9,360 bases of DNA from an uncultured Collinsella sp. (GTDB lineage Bacteria; Actinomycetota; Coriobacteriia; Coriobacteriales; Coriobacteriaceae): assembly GCA_958447915.1 (NCBI GenBank), contig CAUDCB010000068.1, forward strand, positions 1 through 9,360. The letters run 5' to 3'. Positions 6,051-9,360 of the stretch are shown here, piece by piece. Numbering within the stretch: position 1 is the stretch's first letter; every line of letters begins with the position of its first letter. The notes under the pieces are model-generated. The model was not told the origin of the DNA, did not search any database, and saw nothing but the letters and a program-made list of their open reading frames with translations. Made by a program: the position numbers and the translations under genes.

Positions 6051-7409
6051 ATGGCCTCATCCGCGCCGCGCGGCCTGCGCTCCGACCATGTCGTTACCGT
6101 CGGTATCGCCCTGTTCTCGATGCTCTTTGGCGCCGGCAACCTTATTATTCCGCCGCTGCTGGCGCTGCAGGCAGGTTCTGCCACGCCGGTCGCCATGCTC
6201 GGCTTTCTCATCGCCGCCATCGGCCTGCCCGTCATGGGCTTTATCGCCGTGGCACTTGCCGGAACGGCGCGCGAGCTTGCCGGCCGCGTGCACCCCAAAT
6301 TTGGCGAGTTCTTTGTCGCGGCGGTGTATCTGGCTATCGGCCCGTGCCTGGCCATCCCGCGCACGAGCTCCACGGCCTTCGAGATGCTGGTGCCGCTGCT
6401 GCCCGAGGGCGTCTCGCTCGCCACGGCTCGCCTGGTGTTTGCCGTCGGATTCTTCGTGGTCGCATTTGCGCTCACGCTGCGTCCCGGCGTCATCACGCGC
6501 GTGCTCGGCCGCATTACGGGCCCCGCGCTCATCGCCCTTATCGTATTGGTCGTGGGCGCTGCCGTGGTCTCGCCGCTGGGTCCCGCTGCCGCGCCACAGG
6601 CTCCCTATAATGCCGGTGCTGCCGTGCAGGGCTTTTTGACCGGCTATCAGACCATGGACCTGCTCGCGTCGCTCGCCTTTGGCATCATCATCGCCGAGAC
6701 CATTCATGAGCTGGGTGTTACCGATGACAAGCGTGTGGCCTTCGAGATTTCGCGCTCTGGTGTTATCGCCGGCATGCTCATGGCCATCATCTACTGCGGC
6801 TTGGGCCTTGCCGGTATGCAGCTCGGCACCGTGATGCCCGACGCTACCAACGGCGCCGCCATCCTTGCGCGTTCGGCCTCCATGCATTTTGGTCTTGCCG
6901 GCACGGTCGTGGTCTTCGCCATCTTCTTCCTCGCCTGCATGAATGTGTGCATCGGCCTTATCAGCTGCTGCTCGCGTTACTTCTGCGAGACGTATGTGGT
7001 TAAAGGGGGAGCGGATGCCTCCGAGGAGGCCATGCGCCGTCCCTTTGCGGTTCTCGCCTTTGTGTTCGCGGCGTTCTCGTGCGTGCTTTCCAACGTGGGT
7101 CTCGACATGATCCTCATGTTCTCGGTGCCTATGCTCAACGCCTTGTATCCCGTTGCCATTGTGCTGGTACTGATGGGCCTGGTGCACGGTTTTTGCGATG
7201 CGCATCCGCAGGTGTGGGTCTGGGTCGGCGGCGTGGTTGCCGTGCAGAGTGTGATCACCTCGGTCCGCGATGCGTTCTTTGCGGGCGCGTGGCTGCCGTT
7301 TGATGTGCTGCCGCTGGCGGATATCGGTGCCGCGTGGGCGCCGGTTGCCGTGGTGGCGTTTGTGATCGGTCTGCTCCATAGTCGTTTTGTCGCACATTCG
7401 AGGAGCTAA
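6051..7409 (+). CDS. brnQ: Branched-chain amino acid transport system II carrier protein
   Basis: The 452-residue protein is almost entirely hydrophobic segments and is close in length to E. coli BrnQ (439), a 12-helix inner-membrane carrier that imports leucine, isoleucine and valine with Na+ or H+. The first helix carries L-F-G-A-G-N-L-I-I-P-P (residues 25-35), the family signature. Further BrnQ-like regions are the P-R-T-S-S-T-A-F-E segment after helix 3, Y-Q-T-M-D-L-L-A-S-L-A-F-G, and C-I-G-L-I-S-C-C-S-R-Y-F. The ATG at 6051 has GAAAGGTGG at 6038-6046. It lies just after the terminator of the selenium group and before a separate tRNA promoter, so it is probably a one-gene unit. Nothing links it to selenium. 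No terminator is obvious before the tRNA promoter. Confidence 0.93.
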   Translation: MASSAPRGLRSDHVVTVGIALFSMLFGAGNLIIPPLLALQAGSATPVAMLGFLIAAIGLPVMGFIAVALAGTARELAGRVHPKFGEFFVAAVYLAIGPCLAIPRTSSTAFEMLVPLLPEGVSLATARLVFAVGFFVVAFALTLRPGVITRVLGRITGPALIALIVLVVGAAVVSPLGPAAAPQAPYNAGAAVQGFLTGYQTMDLLASLAFGIIIAETIHELGVTDDKRVAFEISRSGVIAGMLMAIIYCGLGLAGMQLGTVMPDATNGAAILARSASMHFGLAGTVVVFAIFFLACMNVCIGLISCCSRYFCETYVVKGGADASEEAMRRPFAVLAFVFAAFSCVLSNVGLDMILMFSVPMLNALYPVAIVLVLMGLVHGFCDAHPQVWVWVGGVVAVQSVITSVRDAFFAGAWLPFDVLPLADIGAAWAPVAVVAFVIGLLHSRFVAHSRS

Positions 7410-7420
7410 GGCATCAATGC

Positions 7421-7449
7421 TTGCACAGGCGGGGACTCTCCCCTATAAT
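7421..7449 (+). promoter_or_regulatory. Promoter of the tRNA-Pro / tRNA-Gly unit
   Basis: A consensus -10 TATAAT (7444-7449) lies 17 bases downstream of TTGCAC (7421-7426), which keeps the TTG of the -35 consensus. The predicted start is near 7456, about 45 bases before the first tRNA. The spacer includes a short palindrome, GGGGA-CTC-TCCCC (7431-7443), touching the -10 box. Confidence 0.78.
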
Positions 7450-7500
7450 TTCCTTCACTTTGGGACACGCAAGGTTTAGACCTTAGCTGCTCAACACCTT

Positions 7501-7577
7501 CGGGACGTGGCGCAGTTTGGTAGCGCGCCTGCTTTGGGAGCAGGATGTCGCAGGTTCAAATCCTGTCGTCCCGACCA
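7501..7577 (+). tRNA. tRNA-Pro (anticodon TGG)
   Basis: The acceptor arms CGGGACG and CGTCCCG pair fully, with discriminator A and an encoded CCA. The anticodon stem CCTGC / GCAGG encloses loop TTTGGGA, giving anticodon TGG. The T-arm is GCAGG-TTCAAAT-CCTGT. The 77-base length is normal. Confidence 0.97.
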
Positions 7578-7583
7578 TATCTT

Positions 7584-7657
7584 GCGGGCGTAGTTCAATG
7601 GTAGAACCCCAGCCTTCCAAGCTGATGACGCGGGTTCGATTCCCGTCGCCCGCTCCA
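7584..7657 (+). tRNA. tRNA-Gly (anticodon TCC)
   Basis: The acceptor arms GCGGGCG and CGCCCGC pair fully, followed by T and an encoded CCA. The anticodon loop CTTCCAA gives anticodon TCC. The T-arm is CGGG-TTCGATT-CCCG. The 74-base gene is separated from tRNA-Pro by 6 bases, so the two share one transcript. Confidence 0.97.
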
Positions 7658-7671
7658 TAAGATAGATGAAT

Positions 7672-7705
7672 GGCTCTGGTTCCTTTTGGGACCAGAGCCG
7701 TTTTC
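7672..7705 (+). terminator. Intrinsic terminator after the tRNA pair
   Basis: A 12-bp stem, GGCTCTGGTTCC (7672-7683) with GGGACCAGAGCC (7688-7699), has one G-T pair and a TTTT loop, and is followed by GTTTTC. It begins 14 bases after tRNA-Gly. Confidence 0.9.
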
Positions 7706-7715
7706 ATAAGCGTGC

Positions 7716-7738
7716 CGGGCGACGGGAATCGAACCCGC
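7716..7738 (-). pseudogene. Inverted 3'-end fragment of a tRNA-Gly-like sequence
   Basis: Read on the minus strand, these 23 bases are identical to 7630-7652 of tRNA-Gly, covering most of the T-arm and the 3' acceptor strand. The match stops just before the last acceptor base and no CCA follows. No D-arm, anticodon arm or 5' acceptor strand is present on either side, so it is not a working tRNA. It may be the remnant of a disrupted tRNA gene, or the footprint of recombination next to tRNA-Gly. Confidence 0.7.
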
Positions 7739-7752
7739 CCCACATCCCCTCC

Positions 7753-7823
7753 TAAGTTGCGGTGAAATAGTTCCTGGATTAGCCGCAAAAGCTGTTATCC
7801 AGGAACTATTTCACCGCAACTTA
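7753..7823. repeat. 71-bp palindromic repeat, copy 1
   Basis: Perfect 27-base arms (7753-7779 and 7797-7823) surround a 17-base centre. The arms contain GTTGCGGTGAAATAGTTCCT and its complement. A second copy lies at 9065-9132 with the same arm core and an unrelated centre. It stands 61 bases downstream of the stop of the minus-strand gene 7885-8892. There is no U-run beyond it on that strand, so it is REP-like or a weak terminator rather than a classical one. Confidence 0.9.
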
Positions 7824-7884
7824 TTGAGGCCGAGCGGGCTGGGTCGATGATGGGTTCTGCTGTCGAGAAGATGAGGGTAGCCGG

Positions 7885-8892
7885 TCAGGAGTCTGCGTAG
7901 GGTTTTGTGGTTGGTATACCGTAGCCGCGCATCATGGCGCCAAATGCTTCAACATCGTAGGTGTCTGAGAGCTTGAAATGAATGACGTTGTGGCCCATGG
8001 CACGCAGGTTCGCATCGCGCATGAGGGCAGCTCGATAGGTTTTTGCCGCAGTATGTTCCGGATCATTTTGGGCATCGTCCTCAAACTTGCCTAGCCCATG
8101 CAGCTCAGCCAGCATCCAAGAGCCGTTTGGCATCTGCCAGCCGTAATCTGCCAAATAATAGCCGGCGTTTCCCGGTCGAGTGATTTCAACCTGAAGTTCG
8201 GGGGCGGCAACTCCCGCCAGAATCATTGCCGCCCGTGCTTCGGATTCTCCACCGTTATCCGATCTGCCATCCATGTGTTCAAATACGTCAAATGCGCGCG
8301 CGATGCCGTGCAGTCCGCGGCAGTTCGCTTGTGCATATGCACGCAATTCTTCACGCTCGACACCGTACTCACGGGCCAGGCCATCGACATAACCCAGCGC
8401 ATAGCGAAAAGCGTTCGTTCGGGCGATATCGACCACCGTGCGATATGGATCCGTTAATGTAAACGGGCCGAGCTGCCATACGTCGCCCGGCCGCCAGCGA
8501 CGATATTCAACGAATTCATACGTATCACGCCTGGTGGAACGCGGCAGCAGTACTTGCACCTTGTCGAGAAGCGAATATGCAGAACCGATGCCATAGAGCA
8601 GTGCCGCCGTTGCTCCACAAAACACGGCATCCGGTTCAACGACCGCAATAGCGGATGCCAATTGAAAGACGCGATCTTCGATGCCGAGGTCATTCCAATA
8701 CGCGGGATCAGCGTAGACATGGTTGTAGAGTCGAATAATCATCTCTTTTTGCATGAGCGCGTAGGCACAGCGTTCATCCCATTTTTTGGTAGCTACAAAC
8801 AGATGCCCGCCATGATGGGCCTCGAATAACCGGAAGAACAGCTCTACTTGCGGTTTTGAACAGCGTTTATCGTGACTCATTTTCGACCCCAT
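7885..8892 (-). CDS. AbiEi-like protein with C-terminal DUF559-like nuclease-fold domain
   Basis: The 335-residue product resembles a broad actinobacterial group annotated as AbiEi-type antitoxin or DUF559 proteins. The N-terminal half (residues about 50-160) has the AbiEi-like pattern: I-R-L-Y-N-H-V-Y, then A-V-V-E-P-D-A-V-F-C-G-A-T-A-A-L-L-Y-G-I, then a V-x-D-I-A-R segment. The C-terminal part (residues about 215-327) fits a Vsr/PD-(D/E)xK-like fold: Glu218 in G-E-S-E-A-R, Asp249 in Y-L-A-D-Y-G-W, Glu263 and Lys269 in L-A-E-L-H-G-L-G-K-F. No partner toxin such as AbiEii is adjacent in the window. Base composition by eye is less GC-rich than the selenium genes. The start at 8892 has no clear RBS; Met5 (8880) is an alternative. 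Whether it is an antitoxin, a regulator or a nuclease is open. Confidence 0.75.
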   Translation of the reverse strand: MGSKMSHDKRCSKPQVELFFRLFEAHHGGHLFVATKKWDERCAYALMQKEMIIRLYNHVYADPAYWNDLGIEDRVFQLASAIAVVEPDAVFCGATAALLYGIGSAYSLLDKVQVLLPRSTRRDTYEFVEYRRWRPGDVWQLGPFTLTDPYRTVVDIARTNAFRYALGYVDGLAREYGVEREELRAYAQANCRGLHGIARAFDVFEHMDGRSDNGGESEARAAMILAGVAAPELQVEITRPGNAGYYLADYGWQMPNGSWMLAELHGLGKFEDDAQNDPEHTAAKTYRAALMRDANLRAMGHNVIHFKLSDTYDVEAFGAMMRGYGIPTTKPYADS

Positions 8893-9064
8893 GGTCTCGA
8901 GGGGGAGTGAATGACACTACGCTATCCCATATTTGGTCCGCCAGACCTTGCCATGAACTGACCAAAAGCTTGACGGGGCAGGTCAGAGTCATGAGTCAGA
9001 GCCAAACATATCGGCAAACGGTTGATTTGTGCCCCTCGGCGGCACTAAAAACCACCCTTACAGA

Positions 9065-9132
9065 AAGTTGCGGTGAAATAGTTCCTGAAAAGCTCGAATA
9101 AGCCTTAATCAGGAACTATTTCACCGCAACTT
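9065..9132. repeat. 68-bp palindromic repeat, copy 2
   Basis: Perfect 24-base arms (9065-9088 and 9109-9132) share their outer 23 bases with copy 1 at 7753-7823. The 20-base centre is unrelated. At the inner end of the arm a G-C pair of copy 1 is replaced by A-T here, so the palindrome is kept while the sequence changes. Both copies are followed on the plus strand by ATTGA. It lies 46 bases downstream of the stop of the minus-strand gene at 9179-9360, the same placement as copy 1 relative to its gene. Confidence 0.9.
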
Positions 9133-9178
9133 ATTGAAGGGATGGGGCTGAGGGGCGGGCGATGCTGTTGCCTGCCGG

Positions 9179-9360
9179 TTAGTGGCGACCGTGGTGGCGG
9201 AGCTTGTCGATGGAGGAGTCGGTGCTGCGGCTGTGGGCTTCGGCTGCGGTTTGGCGCTTGCGGCGGCAATCGATCATGCCTTGGATGATGGGTTTGCCAA
9301 AGCTCACGACATCATCGTTGTAGATGGCGGTTCGGGCTGCGAGGAGGCAGTCGGTAAAGT
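9179..9360 (-). CDS. C-terminal end of an unidentified protein (5' partial)
   Basis: The minus strand has an open frame entering from the window edge and ending at TAA (9179-9181), giving 59 residues. It contains F-G-K-P-I-I-Q-G-M-I-D-C-R-R-K-R and ends in a charged, His-rich tail R-H-H-G-R-H. Codon use is GC-rich at third positions, like the selenium genes. I do not recognise the family from this tail. The gene is supported by the open frame, the amino-acid make-up and the repeat placed just downstream; the start is outside the window. Confidence 0.55.
   Translation of the reverse strand, partial: FTDCLLAARTAIYNDDVVSFGKPIIQGMIDCRRKRQTAAEAHSRSTDSSIDKLRHHGRH

Noticed and set aside
6057..7397. 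Very long open frame antisense to brnQ
   Set aside because: Its product is rich in His, Gly, Arg and Asp with no family likeness. It mirrors the GC-rich third positions of a clearly real membrane carrier, so it is a shadow.
7483..7788. Minus-strand frame across the two tRNA genes
   Set aside because: It is the antisense of tRNA sequence; such frames are a common annotation artefact.
8932..8966. TTTGGTC / GACCAAA inverted repeat upstream of the minus-strand gene
   Set aside because: Seven-base arms 21 bases apart are not rare enough, and no promoter was clear around them. They were not strong enough to call an operator.
8856..9101. Plus-strand 81-residue frame over the upstream region of the AbiEi-like gene
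   Set aside because: It ends inside a palindromic repeat, starts inside the opposite-strand gene and shows no recognisable features.
1..9360. CRISPR array or prophage module
   Set aside because: No regularly spaced direct repeats were seen, and no integrase, transposase or phage structural gene appears in the window.

Overview
The window is high-GC, tightly packed bacterial DNA. The gene set (oxygen-sensitive double-cubane reductase and activase, a SelD read through an in-frame UGA, and the YedF / DUF3343 / cysteine-desulfurase selenium group) suggests a strict anaerobe that makes selenocysteine. Composition and gene style fit the Coriobacteriia (for example a Collinsella-like gut actinobacterium). 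That assignment is inference; no marker gene in the window proves it.

Layout. Positions 2-5983 carry seven plus-strand genes. First come the 3' part of a YjiM-like double-cubane-cluster reductase and its YjiL-like ATP-dependent activase, separated by a long imperfect inverted repeat (689-797). Then a GT4 glycosyltransferase overlaps the start of selD by 8 bases. selD has an in-frame UGA at codon 17, the position of the catalytic Cys of E. coli SelD, followed by a SECIS-like hairpin. Next are yedF, a DUF3343 gene, and a cysteine-desulfurase-family gene that overlaps DUF3343 by ATGA. A strong terminator (5998-6030) closes the group. Positions 6051-7409 are a branched-chain amino acid carrier (brnQ). 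A good promoter at 7421-7449 drives tRNA-Pro(UGG) and tRNA-Gly(UCC), which end at a terminator.

From about 7710 the character changes. There is an inverted 23-base copy of the tRNA-Gly 3' end, a 71-bp palindromic repeat, a minus-strand gene resembling AbiEi-type regulators fused to a DUF559-like nuclease-fold domain, a second copy of the palindromic repeat, and the C-terminal end of an unidentified minus-strand protein running off the window. This part looks accessory.

How the genes may work together. SelD makes selenophosphate from selenide and ATP. The desulfurase-family enzyme, YedF and DUF3343 are plausible suppliers or carriers of reduced selenium. The most interesting point is that a glycosyltransferase is translationally coupled to SelD, with a low-potential reductase system just upstream. 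That arrangement raises the possibility of a selenium-containing small molecule or cofactor route (compare SenB/SelD in selenoneine synthesis). This is a hypothesis from context, not a demonstrated pathway.
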